A DNA stretch of 64,000 nt, taken from positions 124,001-188,000 of the forward strand of contig NZ_JADQDC010000006.1 of the NCBI RefSeq assembly GCF_015694345.1, given 5' to 3'. The notes beneath the pieces are model-generated. The model was not told the origin of the DNA and made no database searches. It worked only from the letters and a program-made list of their open reading frames with translations. Shown here piece by piece: positions 27,014-35,626 of this stretch. The number at the start of each line of letters is the position of its first letter. Position 1 is the first letter of the stretch. Origin of the DNA: Novosphingobium jiangmenense (GTDB taxonomy: Bacteria > Pseudomonadota > Alphaproteobacteria > Sphingomonadales > Sphingomonadaceae). A program made the position numbers and the translations under genes.

Positions 27014-27775
27014 TCAGCGGGGTGCCATGCGGATCGCGCCGTCGAGGCGGATCACTTCGGCGTTGACCATCGGATTGGTCACGATGCTCTCGACCATGCG
27101 CGCATATTCCTCGGGCTTGCCCAGACGGCTCGGGAACGGCACCTGCTGGCCCAGCGAATCCTGTGCCTCCTGCGGCAGCGACTGCAGCAGCGGCGTCAGG
27201 AACAGGCCTGGCGCGATGGTGTTCACGCGGATGCCATAGCGGGCAAACTCGCGTGCGATCGGCAGCGCCATGCCGACGACGCCCCCCTTGGACGCGGAAT
27301 AGGCGGCCTGCCCGATCTGCCCTTCGAAAGCGGCAACGCTGGCAGTGTTGACGATCACGCCGCGCTCTTCGCCGACCTGCTCGGCATCGAAGATGCGCGC
27401 GGCAAACTTCGACAGCACGTTGAACGTGCCGATCAGGTTGATCTGGATGATCTTCGAAAAGTCCTTGAGCGGGATCGCCTTGCCATCGCGGCCAATGACC
27501 TTGGCCGGCGGACCAATACCGGCGCAGTTCACCAGAATGCGCGCCTTGCCGTTCATCGCCTCGGCTTCAAGGATGGCATTGTCTACCGCGTCCTCATCAG
27601 TCACGTCGACCTTGAAGAACGAACCGCCAATGGTGGCGGCATGGGCGCGGCCAAGGTCTTCATTGAGGTCAAAGATCGCGACCTTCGCGCCCAACTGTGC
27701 GAGTCGTGCTGCGGTTGCGCCACCAAGACCCGAAGCGCCGCCGGTTACGATTGCTGCCAGACCGTTGATTTCCAT
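27014..27775 (-). CDS. Short-chain dehydrogenase/reductase (3-hydroxyacyl-CoA or 4-oxoacyl-CoA type)
   Basis: A 253-residue SDR related to type-2 3-hydroxyacyl-CoA dehydrogenases. It has a Rossmann motif VTGGASGLGGATAARL, an NTASVAAF strand with catalytic Ser, and YSASKGG. A frame extending to 27970 runs across the promoter and is rejected; AAGGA precedes the ATG at 27775. As first gene of an SDR-ACAD-kinase operon it could play the LvaD role, interconverting 4-oxo and 4-hydroxyacyl-CoA. Ordinary beta-oxidation remains an alternative. Confidence 0.86.
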   Translation of the reverse strand: MEINGLAAIVTGGASGLGGATAARLAQLGAKVAIFDLNEDLGRAHAATIGGSFFKVDVTDEDAVDNAILEAEAMNGKARILVNCAGIGPPAKVIGRDGKAIPLKDFSKIIQINLIGTFNVLSKFAARIFDAEQVGEERGVIVNTASVAAFEGQIGQAAYSASKGGVVGMALPIAREFARYGIRVNTIAPGLFLTPLLQSLPQEAQDSLGQQVPFPSRLGKPEEYARMVESIVTNPMVNAEVIRLDGAIRMAPR

Positions 27776-27828
27776 AGCCAATCCATCCTTTCGCGCAGCC
27801 GACCGCGGCGTATTACCAAACCAGCCGG

Positions 27829-27858
27829 AACAACATCTACTCGCAAGTAAGTATTGTT
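27829..27858. promoter_or_regulatory. 30-bp imperfect palindrome, candidate TetR operator
   Basis: Between the divergent SDR operon and TetR gene, outer arms AACAA/TTGTT and inner arms TACT/AGTA around a GC centre give 22 of 30 symmetric positions. Position and symmetry make it the likely operator for both directions. Confidence 0.65.
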
Positions 27859-27960
27859 CTGAAGGGTATGGTGTCAATCGCAAGATTGCCCTACCTTGCA
27901 GGCGACAGAAGCGCCGGCTTGGCGCACTTTCCAACTGGCAGAACACGCAGGGTACCGCTC

Positions 27961-28575
27961 TTGGCCGCACGATCCCCCTTCAAGACCCCCGCCGAACGCA
28001 GCGAGGAGCGCGAGGCCAAGCGCATGGCCGTGCTCGAAGCAGCCGTACGGATGTTCAACGCGCGCGGCTATCATCAGACCTCGCTCGACGACGTTGCGGC
28101 AAGCCTCGGCATTTCCAAGCCGACGATCTACCACTACCTCGGCAACAAGGAGCAGGTGCTGGTCGAATGCCTGACCATCGGCATGAACCAGTTGCTCGCC
28201 GCCGCAGAAGAAGCGCGCGCGCACCATGGACGCGGCATTGACCGCCTCCGCGCCTTCCTCACCGACTACGCCGAGATCAATATGAACGACTTCGGCCGCT
28301 GCAACATCCTCACCGCCAACGAAGCGCTGTCCCCGGACGCGCGCGAGTCCATCCGCCTGCGCAAGCGCCGCATCGACGCCACACTGCGAGAACTGGTTGC
28401 CGAAGGCATTACCGATGGTTCGGTTGCGCAGTGCGACCCGAAGCTCGCGGCCCTCACATTGGCCAGCGCGTTGAACGGCCCCTCGCGCTGGCACCGCCCC
28501 GATGGCGAACTTTCAGAGCGCGATATCGCAACGCAGCTTGTCGATTTCCTGACTGCAGGCCTCGCTCCGCGCTGA
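27961..28575 (+). CDS. TetR/AcrR-family regulator, divergent from the SDR-ACAD-kinase operon
   Basis: The helix-turn-helix is clear: AVRMFNARGYHQTSLDDVAA followed by SLGISKPTIYHYLGNKEQ. The C-terminal domain is of the fatty-acid/CoA-ligand type. A start at 27868 would place the ribosome site almost on the ATG and within 10 bp of the operator, so I prefer the TTG at 27961 (204 residues), with AGGG 8 nt upstream; this is not certain. The gene ends back-to-back with the cytochrome gene (TGATCA shared by both stops). It probably represses the operon until a CoA thioester binds. Confidence 0.82.
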   Translation: MAARSPFKTPAERSEEREAKRMAVLEAAVRMFNARGYHQTSLDDVAASLGISKPTIYHYLGNKEQVLVECLTIGMNQLLAAAEEARAHHGRGIDRLRAFLTDYAEINMNDFGRCNILTANEALSPDARESIRLRKRRIDATLRELVAEGITDGSVAQCDPKLAALTLASALNGPSRWHRPDGELSERDIATQLVDFLTAGLAPR

Positions 28576-29094
28576 TCAGTTCCCGCTGTAAAAGTTGCGG
28601 AACGAGGCAGGCGCACCGCACTTGCCGATTGCGGTCTCGACATGCCGCTTGCGCTCGCGCACCAGCGATGCCGACGTCAGCGCGAACTGGCGCTCGTAGC
28701 CCACCTCTGCCGCCGTGAACGGTTTTGTCCCGGGCAGGATGCTCGTCCCGCCCAGCCCGAACACCATGAAGTTCAACATGTCGGCCAGCTGCTGGTTGTC
28801 GCTGATCCGGCTCTTGGCGATGTTGGGCAAGCGCAGCAGATAGGCCCGGGTATCGGCCGTGCACATCATGTAGCCGACCCGCCCGCGCAGTTCCGGCAGC
28901 TTGGCCGGAGCCGAAAGCCCCTGCACACCATGGCAACCGGCGCAATGCTCGACGTAGTCCGCCTTGGCCAGTTCCGGATCGCCAATCGCGGCCAAACCCT
29001 TCGCGACGGTCTCCGCACGCGGATCGCCCGCCGACAACGCCGGCACGGCAATCGCCAGCGCTACGGCAATTCCGGCAAGAGCGATCAGGCGCAT
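28576..29094 (-). CDS. Monohaem c-type cytochrome of the amine dehydrogenase cluster
   Basis: A 172-residue exported cytochrome with a signal peptide (MRLIALAGIAVALAIAVPALS) and one CxxCH, in VEHCAGCHGVQGLS. Only one haem motif is present, so it is not the dihaem enzyme MauG. It is the last gene of the B-E-D-A cluster, 10 bp after the light-chain gene, and probably carries electrons away from the TTQ cofactor or from the molybdenum enzyme. The aromatic amine dehydrogenase cluster of Alcaligenes faecalis likewise has additional small genes after aauA. Confidence 0.85.
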   Translation of the reverse strand: MRLIALAGIAVALAIAVPALSAGDPRAETVAKGLAAIGDPELAKADYVEHCAGCHGVQGLSAPAKLPELRGRVGYMMCTADTRAYLLRLPNIAKSRISDNQQLADMLNFMVFGLGGTSILPGTKPFTAAEVGYERQFALTSASLVRERKRHVETAIGKCGAPASFRNFYSGN

Positions 29095-29104
29095 CGCCAG
29101 ATCC

Positions 29105-29647
29105 TCAGGCCGCGCCGATCATCATCGCGGTGGAGCAGTGGTACTCCATGCTGCTCGTGCCGAAACACCAGATCACGTTGTTGTTGAGCTGCGGCAGGTA
29201 AAGCTGCGTCTCGCGGTCGGTGTTGTCGCAGTTGCACTGGCCGCAGGCCGGCTTTCCGCAGCAGTCGCGGTAAGCGATCATGTAGGCCTTGCCGTCGTCC
29301 GGATTGATACACGATCCCACCCACGAAACCGGAGACGGCTCCGCGCCCGCCGGGCACGTGTGGATACCACCACCGCAGCAAGTGCACAGCGCGCCATCGA
29401 TCGCGCAATAGCGCCAGTAGTTGCACTTGGTCTGGTCGGTCGTCTGGGCACTGCGCGCAAACGCGGTCTTGGCCTCGGGCGAACGATCGGGCTTGGCCGC
29501 TTCGGCACGGCTCACCGGCAGCAGCGGGAAGACCGGCGCCGCAACCAGCGCCGCCCCCATCCGCGCAAGGATACCGCGTCGCGAAGTGCCACCGGCAAAG
29601 CGGCGCAACAGCTTCTCGCCCATCGCATCGGGATTGAAACGCTTCAT
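29105..29647 (-). CDS. mauA: TTQ amine dehydrogenase light chain (MauA/AauA)
   Basis: The catalytic subunit carrying tryptophan tryptophylquinone, made from two tryptophans. Trp109 (SWVGSC) and Trp160 (NVIWCFG) are 51 residues apart, exactly as Trp57/Trp108 in Paracoccus MADH. The active-site Asp84 (AIDG) and Asp128 (YRDCC) also align, as do the many disulfide cysteines. The long leader has a twin-arginine region (TSRRGILARM) before a hydrophobic stretch, as usual for MauA. AGGGGG precedes the start. Whether methylamine or aromatic amines are the substrate cannot be decided; a sphingomonad and the small cluster favour an aromatic amine. Confidence 0.93.
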   Translation of the reverse strand: MKRFNPDAMGEKLLRRFAGGTSRRGILARMGAALVAAPVFPLLPVSRAEAAKPDRSPEAKTAFARSAQTTDQTKCNYWRYCAIDGALCTCCGGGIHTCPAGAEPSPVSWVGSCINPDDGKAYMIAYRDCCGKPACGQCNCDNTDRETQLYLPQLNNNVIWCFGTSSMEYHCSTAMMIGAA

Positions 29648-29683
29648 CGAATGCCCCCTATGATCCTTGATGCGCTCGCGCCG

Positions 29684-30289
29684 TCAGGCTGCGGCGACAG
29701 TCTTCAGCTTGCCGATGTAGTCCTGCACGGTGGCGATCCCCATCTCGTGCGCCACCACCAGGCTCTCGAGATGCTCGCGGCTGTTGACGAGCCCCTTGGA
29801 CAGGATCGTCCCTTCCGCATCCAAAAGCACCGCATAGGGCAGCTTGCCCACTTCGAACGCTTGGCCCACTTCAGGCCCGTTGATGAAGCGGTAGCTCTCC
29901 AGCCCCTGCGCCGCGATCAGTCCGCGCTGCACTTGCGCGTCATCGTCGCCGACGAAGGTCAGCTCCACCCGCTCATCCTTGGCGAAGGAGCGCGCCGCCG
30001 GGATCAGCCCCTTGCACAGCGGGCACGTCGCTGAAACGAACATCAGCAGCCGCAACGGCACGTCCTTGGCAGGCCCGCCGATAATGACGTCCTTGCCTTC
30101 AAGCGTATGCGCCGGAACCGCCGGAGCCTTGCCGCCGACAGCAGGCCCGCCACTCGTCTGCAGCGCGCCTGCCGGAGCCACGCGCATGTGCAGCACGCCC
30201 ACCTGCCGCGCCAGCGCCAGCAGTGCCACCACCAGCGCAATGATCACCAGCCACGACAGGACCTGCCCCACGAGCAGCGCCGTCATCAT
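29684..30289 (-). CDS. mauD: MauD, thiol-disulfide protein for amine dehydrogenase maturation
   Basis: Needed, with MauE, for forming or isomerising the six disulfides of the light chain. The 201-residue protein has an N-terminal membrane helix (LLVGQVLSWLVIIALVVALL) and a thioredoxin-like domain with the CPLC active site in FVSATCPLCKG. An extended frame to 30520 overlaps mauE entirely and is rejected; AGGA lies 7 nt before the ATG at 30289. It overlaps mauE by 4 bp (ATGA). Confidence 0.9.
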   Translation of the reverse strand: MMTALLVGQVLSWLVIIALVVALLALARQVGVLHMRVAPAGALQTSGGPAVGGKAPAVPAHTLEGKDVIIGGPAKDVPLRLLMFVSATCPLCKGLIPAARSFAKDERVELTFVGDDDAQVQRGLIAAQGLESYRFINGPEVGQAFEVGKLPYAVLLDAEGTILSKGLVNSREHLESLVVAHEMGIATVQDYIGKLKTVAAA

Positions 30290-30828
30290 CGCGAATTCCT
30301 TTCCATGGCGAGAGGCCCCTGCGCCAGCGCGCTCAGCGCATTGGCCAGCAGGGTCAAAAGATAGAGCGCCACGCCAAAGGCGAGCGCGACGAACCAGAGC
30401 GCGGATCCGACAGGTGGAGTCGGCATCAACAGCGGCAGCAGCAAAGCAGCGAGAACCAGATTGCGCACCACCAGGGCACGGCTCAGAGGCTGGCGCAATT
30501 CGGGACGCCCGCATCCGCAATCGATGTGCGAACGTCCCCGCCCGATATTGATCGCCATTGCCGCAGCAAACGCGAGCAGGAGCAGCCCCGCCGGAACCGC
30601 CGCGACCCGCAGTCCCGCGAACAGCGCCAAGCCGATAACAACTTCCGCAATCGGCAATGTCACTGCCACCGGCGCGACCAGCGGTTCGGGCAGCAAGCGG
30701 TAATTGGCCACGACACCGGGAAAGACGCGGCGGTTGCGCAGCTTCGCCAAGCCCGCGCCCAGAAACACAGCGCCGACGCCGATCCCGGCCGCAGCTCCGG
30801 CAACACCGATGGCTTCGCCCAGGATCAC
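30286..30828 (-). CDS. mauE: MauE, membrane protein for amine dehydrogenase maturation
   Basis: A 180-residue membrane protein with about four to five helices and the conserved HIDCGCGRPEL segment. It is a DoxX-like, VKOR-fold relative that works with MauD in the periplasmic disulfide chemistry of the light chain. It overlaps both mauB and mauD by 4 bp, so B, E and D are translationally coupled. Confidence 0.88.
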   Translation of the reverse strand: MILGEAIGVAGAAAGIGVGAVFLGAGLAKLRNRRVFPGVVANYRLLPEPLVAPVAVTLPIAEVVIGLALFAGLRVAAVPAGLLLLAFAAAMAINIGRGRSHIDCGCGRPELRQPLSRALVVRNLVLAALLLPLLMPTPPVGSALWFVALAFGVALYLLTLLANALSALAQGPLAMERNSR

Positions 30829-32000
30829 ATCGGCTCCACGACGGTGATCAGGCCGCCACCGGCGTTCTCGATCTCGTGCTTCACCTCGCCGGTCTTGGAG
30901 TCGATGATGAGCGCCTTGCCCTTGTAGCCATTGACCATGATCAGCGCGGCATCATCCTGCGTGATCTGGATGTTGCCCGGCTCGCCCTCCACCGGAATGC
31001 GCTTGATGAGCTTCCTGGTCGCCAGGTTGATGCCCCAGATTTCCTCGGCGCCTTCCTTGTGGCTCCAGTACTCGCCCTTGTGCATCAGCACCCACAGCGT
31101 GCCGCTTGGTCGATGCAGAGCGATCGGTTGCATTCCGCCGGGATACCAGGCGATATCAAGCGGCTTGACGTCCGCCGCCTTCATTCCGCCCGCTTCCTGC
31201 AGCGAGAACGGCGCGCTCACTTCGACCTTCGCACCGACCGAAGCCGTGCGGACAAGACCGGTGTAACTGACCATCACGACCTGCTTTTTCTTGCGATCGT
31301 AGAGGGTGTTGGAGAAGATCGGGTCCGCCGCCGCATCGAAGAACGGTTCGGTCCGGGTTATGTCCTGCGTCGCCCCCTTGATCGCCACCGTCGCAATCGT
31401 GCCATCGGCGCAGAGCGAGGAGAAGCCCACGCCCGGATTGAGGATCATCCCTGCGCAACCCGGCAGCTCCACCGCCCGCACGAACTTGCGCTTCACCATG
31501 TCGATGATGTTGACCGACGAGGCCGGATCGAAATTGTAATCGTAGGCCGTCTTGCCGTCGTCCGTCAGCACGAAGTTGGTCGTGAATCCGCCGACGATCA
31601 GGCGCCCCGGCGTCGGAATCTCGCTCACCAGCTTCAGCGTCTTGCTGTCATAGACCGAAATCAGATCCTGCCGCGTGCCACGGTTGACCTTCGACCAGAT
31701 TGTCTCGGCCACGTAATAGAACTTGCCCGAAGGATCGATTGCCAGATCGGAATCACGGCTGGTGTTGACCATGCCGACCATCTTGCCTGTGCTGGCGTCG
31801 AAAATGCTCGATCCGGCCGAGCCCCAGCCACCGCGCACATAGAACCAGTTCGCCTTGGGCGGCTCCATGGTCATGACGCCCGGCTCTTCAGCCTCGGGCA
31901 CCACGGTTTCGGCAATCGCGGGAAGCGGAGCAAGACCTGCCAGCGATCCCGCCAGCATCGATCCCAGAACAACTCGCGACACCTTGCGTTCAAGCGTCAT
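30825..32000 (-). CDS. mauB: TTQ amine dehydrogenase heavy chain (MauB/AauB)
   Basis: The large beta-propeller subunit of the periplasmic heterotetramer, 391 residues with a signal peptide ending near PLPAIAE. Repeated blade motifs are visible (VYDSKTLKLVSEIPTPG; GINLATRKLIKRIPVEGEPG). Family members are typically around 380-430 residues. The frame extends to 32177, but GGGGG precedes the ATG at 32000, whose product has a proper leader. First gene of the B-E-D-A-cytochrome operon, downstream of a TetR gene on the same strand. Confidence 0.9.
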   Translation of the reverse strand: MTLERKVSRVVLGSMLAGSLAGLAPLPAIAETVVPEAEEPGVMTMEPPKANWFYVRGGWGSAGSSIFDASTGKMVGMVNTSRDSDLAIDPSGKFYYVAETIWSKVNRGTRQDLISVYDSKTLKLVSEIPTPGRLIVGGFTTNFVLTDDGKTAYDYNFDPASSVNIIDMVKRKFVRAVELPGCAGMILNPGVGFSSLCADGTIATVAIKGATQDITRTEPFFDAAADPIFSNTLYDRKKKQVVMVSYTGLVRTASVGAKVEVSAPFSLQEAGGMKAADVKPLDIAWYPGGMQPIALHRPSGTLWVLMHKGEYWSHKEGAEEIWGINLATRKLIKRIPVEGEPGNIQITQDDAALIMVNGYKGKALIIDSKTGEVKHEIENAGGGLITVVEPM

Positions 32001-32100
32001 CTCGGCCCCCTTTGCCAGTCCGCGGGGAAGAGACTTGACGCATGTCCAGATTCGGTCAACGCCTTTTTTGCGTGTGCGAAGGGACGTACTGGTCGTGGCC
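32001..32100 (-). promoter_or_regulatory. Putative amine dehydrogenase operon promoter with shared decamer
   Basis: The minus strand contains a TTGACC hexamer (-35-like) and a TTGAC-N15-GTCAA inverted repeat. The plus-strand decamer TGTCCAGATT (32043-32052) lies within it and recurs exactly at 32891-32900 in the promoter of the molybdenum hydroxylase genes. Confidence 0.4.
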
Positions 32101-32796
32101 CTATCTGCGGTCAGCGAGACCCGCAATTTCTGCCGAAGTGACCGACTTGGCAAGCCACACCAGCGCGTGCGTTGCAATCGCGGTATAGGCGCTCATCCGC
32201 GTCGCCCACGGCTTCTCATAACCCAGGAAAGGCGTCGCTCCTTCCATCGAAGCGCTGATGTAGAGCGCGACGTCGCGCACTTCCTGCTTGCTCAGCGCCG
32301 GGTTCAGTTCGGCAACGTATTCGGCGATGATCTCGTGTACGCGCTGGTAGAACAGCCGTACCCGGTCCGCCACGAACTCGTTGTGGTTGGCCAGTGCCCA
32401 GAGTTCCGTGAACAACCGCGTGGTCCGCTTGCCCGCGATGTCATCCAGGCACATCACCACGATCAGCCGCAGCCGCTCCTCGGCATCGAGGCCGGGCTGC
32501 CGCACCGTGCGTTCCAGCAACTTGTCGTAGTTGCCGATGATGTCATCCAGCAGCGTCTGGATCAGCAGTTCCTTCTTGGGGAAGTGGTAGCTGACATTGC
32601 CTACCTTCATCCCGCACTCGGCCGCGATGCGCCGGATAGTGAAGGCTCCGGCGCCCTCGTTGATCAGCACGCTGAGCGCGGCCTTGATGATCGCATCGAC
32701 CGTTTCGGTGCCACGCGCGTAGGTTCCCGGGCGCGGAGCGGACGGCAGGTCCGTGTCGAAAGTCTCGGGAAGCGCGGCCATTGTGAAGTCGCGCAT
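32101..32796 (-). CDS. TetR/AcrR-family regulator between the amine dehydrogenase and molybdenum hydroxylase genes
   Basis: A 231-residue regulator with a helix-turn-helix: SVLINEGAGAFTIRRIAAEC followed by GMKVGNVSYHFPKKE. The C-terminal domain is unassigned. Start choice is uncertain (32820, 32796 and 32781 are all possible); I use 32796. It lies upstream of mauB on the same strand and divergent from the Fe-S subunit gene, ideally placed to control both units. Confidence 0.82.
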   Translation of the reverse strand: MRDFTMAALPETFDTDLPSAPRPGTYARGTETVDAIIKAALSVLINEGAGAFTIRRIAAECGMKVGNVSYHFPKKELLIQTLLDDIIGNYDKLLERTVRQPGLDAEERLRLIVVMCLDDIAGKRTTRLFTELWALANHNEFVADRVRLFYQRVHEIIAEYVAELNPALSKQEVRDVALYISASMEGATPFLGYEKPWATRMSAYTAIATHALVWLAKSVTSAEIAGLADRR

Positions 32797-32871
32797 AACA
32801 CCGCCTGCGCCCAAGACCAAGGACCGGCTTTGCCCGAGTGCCGCAGAACGGACACTTGCCCAACAAGGAGC

Positions 32872-32900
32872 TTGACCGGCACCGGATGCCTGTCCAGATT
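32872..32900 (+). promoter_or_regulatory. Candidate sigma70 promoter for the molybdenum hydroxylase operon
   Basis: TTGACC at 32872-32877 and CAGATT at 32895-32900 are separated by 17 bp, about 70 bp before the start codon. The -10 is weak. TGTCCAGATT spans the -10 element and is shared with the amine dehydrogenase promoter. Confidence 0.4.
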
Positions 32901-32971
32901 TCCGCGCGAACGAAGTCAGTGCAGACGGCGCTGCCGCTTCGCCCTTCCGGATTATCCAGGGATTTCAAGCG

Positions 32972-33448
32972 ATGAGCATTACCCTCACCGTAAATGGCCG
33001 CAAGCGGACGGTAGCAGCCGATGCCGATAAGCCCCTGCTCTGGGTCCTGCGCGAAGACCTCGACATGCCCGGCACCAAGTTCGGCTGCGGCGCGGGGCTG
33101 TGCGGCGCCTGCACCGTCCACCTCGATGGCGATGCGGTCCGCTCGTGCCAGACGCCGATCGCCGATGCAGCGGGCAAGTCGATCACCACGATCGAGGGAG
33201 TCGGCTTGAACGAACTTGGCAAGCGCGTGCAGGATGCATGGATCGCGCTTGACGTGCCGCAGTGTGGCTATTGCCAGGCCGGGCAGATCATGTCCGCCAC
33301 CGCCCTGCTCAAGCAGAACCCCAAGCCCACGCCCGAGGACATCGACGGCTGGATGAGCGGCAACATCTGCCGCTGCGCCACTTACATGCGCATCCGCGCC
33401 GCGATCCGCACCGCCGCAGGCCTTCCCGCCGAGGAGACCGCAGCATGA
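32972..33448 (+). CDS. Two-[2Fe-2S] small subunit of a molybdenum hydroxylase (IorA type)
   Basis: A 158-residue electron-transfer subunit. The plant-type [2Fe-2S] site is [17 protein letters not shown] and the helical-domain site is [10 protein letters not shown] with GNICRCATY. No export signal is present, so it is expected to be carried through the Tat system bound to the large subunit. Its stop overlaps the large-subunit ATG (ATGA). The IorAB group oxidises isoquinoline or aldehydes, with a cytochrome as electron acceptor. Confidence 0.92.
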   Translation: MSITLTVNGRKRTVAADADKPLLWVLREDLDMPGTKFGCGAGLCGACTVHLDGDAVRSCQTPIADAAGKSITTIEGVGLNELGKRVQDAWIALDVPQCGYCQAGQIMSATALLKQNPKPTPEDIDGWMSGNICRCATYMRIRAAIRTAAGLPAEETAA

Positions 33449-35616
33449 GCGACCAGATCGCCCTCTCCCGCCGCTCGTTCATCGCTGCCTCTCTTGCTGG
33501 CGGCACCGTCCTGACGCTCGACGCCTCGGTTGTTCTCGCCGCCACGGAGATCACCACGGCTTCCTCTCCCGGCCAGGAGTTGAACGCCTTCATCCGCATC
33601 AATGCCGACAACACCGTGACCATCGGCGCCAAGAATCCCGAGATCGGCCAGGGCGTGAAGGTCATGCTGCCGATGCTCATCGCCGAGGAAATGGACCTCG
33701 CCTGGGAGCAGGTCCGCATCGAACAGACCGATGCCGATGAAAAGCGCTATGGCCCGCAGGTCGCCGGGGGCAGCACTGCCACCCCGCGCAACTGGCTGCC
33801 AATGCGCCAGGTCGGCGGCGCCGCCCGCGCCATGCTCGTTGCCGCTGCGGCGAAGAAGTGGGGTATCGATCCAGCCACCCTCGCCACGTCCAAGGGCGCG
33901 GTCGTCCACCCCTCCTCGGGCAAGAGCCTTACCTACGCCTCGCTCGCGAAACTCGCCGCCGTCGAAACCCCGCCCGATCTCGCCAAGGTTGCACTCAAGA
34001 ACGAGAAGACCTTCACGATCATCGGCAAGTCCAAGCCCGGCGTCGACGTGCCAAAGATCGTCAAGGGCGTCCCCCTCTATGGCATCGACACGCGCTTGCC
34101 CGGCATGGTCCATGCTGCGATCGTCAAGTGTCCCGCCCATGGTGGCACCGTCGCCTCGTTCGACGCTGCAGCGGTCAAGGCGATGCCCGGCGTCCTCGGT
34201 GTCGTCGCCGTCAACAGCGGCTTCGTCCCCCAAGGCAAATCGGACACCGTGGTCGTGATCGCTGACAGCTGGTGGAAAGCCAGCAAGGCCCGTGAGAAGC
34301 TGGCCGTGAAGTGGGACGATGCCGCCGTAACCGGCTTCTCCACCGCGAAGTACGAAGCCGATGCAGCAAAGATCGTCGCCAACGCCCCGCAGGCCAGCCT
34401 GTTCAAGGCAGGCGATGCCGATGCCACGCTCGCCGGTGCAGCCAAGGTGGTGAAGGCAGACTACGACTACCCCTTCCTCGCCCACGCCCCGCTCGAACCG
34501 CAGAACTGCACTGCGCTGTTCAAGGACGGCAAGCTCGAGATCTGGGCACCCAGCCAGGCGCCCGCCGGTGGCCGCGAGGAAACCGCCAAGCTGTGCGGCC
34601 TGGCGCCTGACGACCTCACCATCCACATGACCCGCATCGGCGGTGGCTTCGGCCGCCGCCTTATGAACGACTACATGGTCATAGCGGGCCAGATCGCCAA
34701 AGCCATGCCCGGAAAGCCGGTCAAGGTGCTCTACGACCGCACCGACGATTTCCGCCACGACTTCTACCGTCCGGCAGGTTGGCACCGCTTCACCGCAGGT
34801 CTCGACGCGAATGGCGCGCTGATCGCGCTCAAGGACCACTTCGTCACCTTCGGCGTCGACGGCAAGCCGATCCGTGCCGCGCAGATGGCACCGAGCGAAT
34901 TCCCCGCGCCGGTCGTGCCCAACGTCGATCTCGGCGTCAGCTACATGGCGACGAACCTCGCCACCGGCTGGCTGCGCGCGCCCACGTCCAACGCGATGTC
35001 ATTCGTCTGGCAATCGTTCATGGACGAGGTCGCCGAAGCCGCCGGACTCGACCTCCCCGAATTCATGCGCCGCACCCTCGGCGCGCCGCGCGAAATTCCG
35101 GGCGAGCGCGTCAAGTTCCACACCGGCCGCGCGCGGGGCGTGATCGACGCCGTGTGCAAGTCCGCCGGATGGAAAGGCCGCGAGAAGGGTCGCGGCTTCG
35201 GCTTCTACTTCAGCCATCTCGGATACTTCGCTGAAATCGTGGATCTTTCCATGAAGGACGGCATGATCCGGATCGACAAGGTCTGGGTCGCCGGAGACAT
35301 TGGCGCCCACGTCATCAACCCGCTCAACGCGATGAACCAGGCCCAGGGCTGCGTGATCGACGGCATCGGCCAAGCGCTGATCGGCCAGAAGATCGTGCAG
35401 GAGAACGGCGCCATCACCGCCGAAAACTTCGGCGACTTCGCGCTGATGCGCATCGATGCGGCCCCGCGCGCCATCGCGGTGGAGTTCGTCAAGACCGATT
35501 TCCCGCCCACCGGCCTTGGCGAACCGGCACTGCCGCCGGTGATCCCGGCGCTGTCCAATGCGATCTACTCGCTCACCGGAAAGCGCCATCGCCGCCTGCC
35601 GCTGGAGATGGTATAG
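33445..35616 (+). CDS. Tat-exported molybdopterin large subunit (IorB-type aldehyde/N-heterocycle oxidoreductase)
   Basis: A 723-residue catalytic subunit of the xanthine oxidase superfamily. It starts with a Tat signal ([14 protein letters not shown]). Cofactor segments include [13 protein letters not shown] and the catalytic glutamate in GLGEPALPP (about Glu693). The ATG at 33445 overlaps the small-subunit stop; the frame open from 33262 runs inside that gene. IorB-type enzymes act in the periplasm and use cytochromes rather than NAD or O2. Next to an amine dehydrogenase, aldehyde oxidation is the likely role; N-heterocycle hydroxylation is the alternative. Confidence 0.9.
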   Translation: MSDQIALSRRSFIAASLAGGTVLTLDASVVLAATEITTASSPGQELNAFIRINADNTVTIGAKNPEIGQGVKVMLPMLIAEEMDLAWEQVRIEQTDADEKRYGPQVAGGSTATPRNWLPMRQVGGAARAMLVAAAAKKWGIDPATLATSKGAVVHPSSGKSLTYASLAKLAAVETPPDLAKVALKNEKTFTIIGKSKPGVDVPKIVKGVPLYGIDTRLPGMVHAAIVKCPAHGGTVASFDAAAVKAMPGVLGVVAVNSGFVPQGKSDTVVVIADSWWKASKAREKLAVKWDDAAVTGFSTAKYEADAAKIVANAPQASLFKAGDADATLAGAAKVVKADYDYPFLAHAPLEPQNCTALFKDGKLEIWAPSQAPAGGREETAKLCGLAPDDLTIHMTRIGGGFGRRLMNDYMVIAGQIAKAMPGKPVKVLYDRTDDFRHDFYRPAGWHRFTAGLDANGALIALKDHFVTFGVDGKPIRAAQMAPSEFPAPVVPNVDLGVSYMATNLATGWLRAPTSNAMSFVWQSFMDEVAEAAGLDLPEFMRRTLGAPREIPGERVKFHTGRARGVIDAVCKSAGWKGREKGRGFGFYFSHLGYFAEIVDLSMKDGMIRIDKVWVAGDIGAHVINPLNAMNQAQGCVIDGIGQALIGQKIVQENGAITAENFGDFALMRIDAAPRAIAVEFVKTDFPPTGLGEPALPPVIPALSNAIYSLTGKRHRRLPLEMV

Positions 35617-35626
35617 CCCGCGGCCC

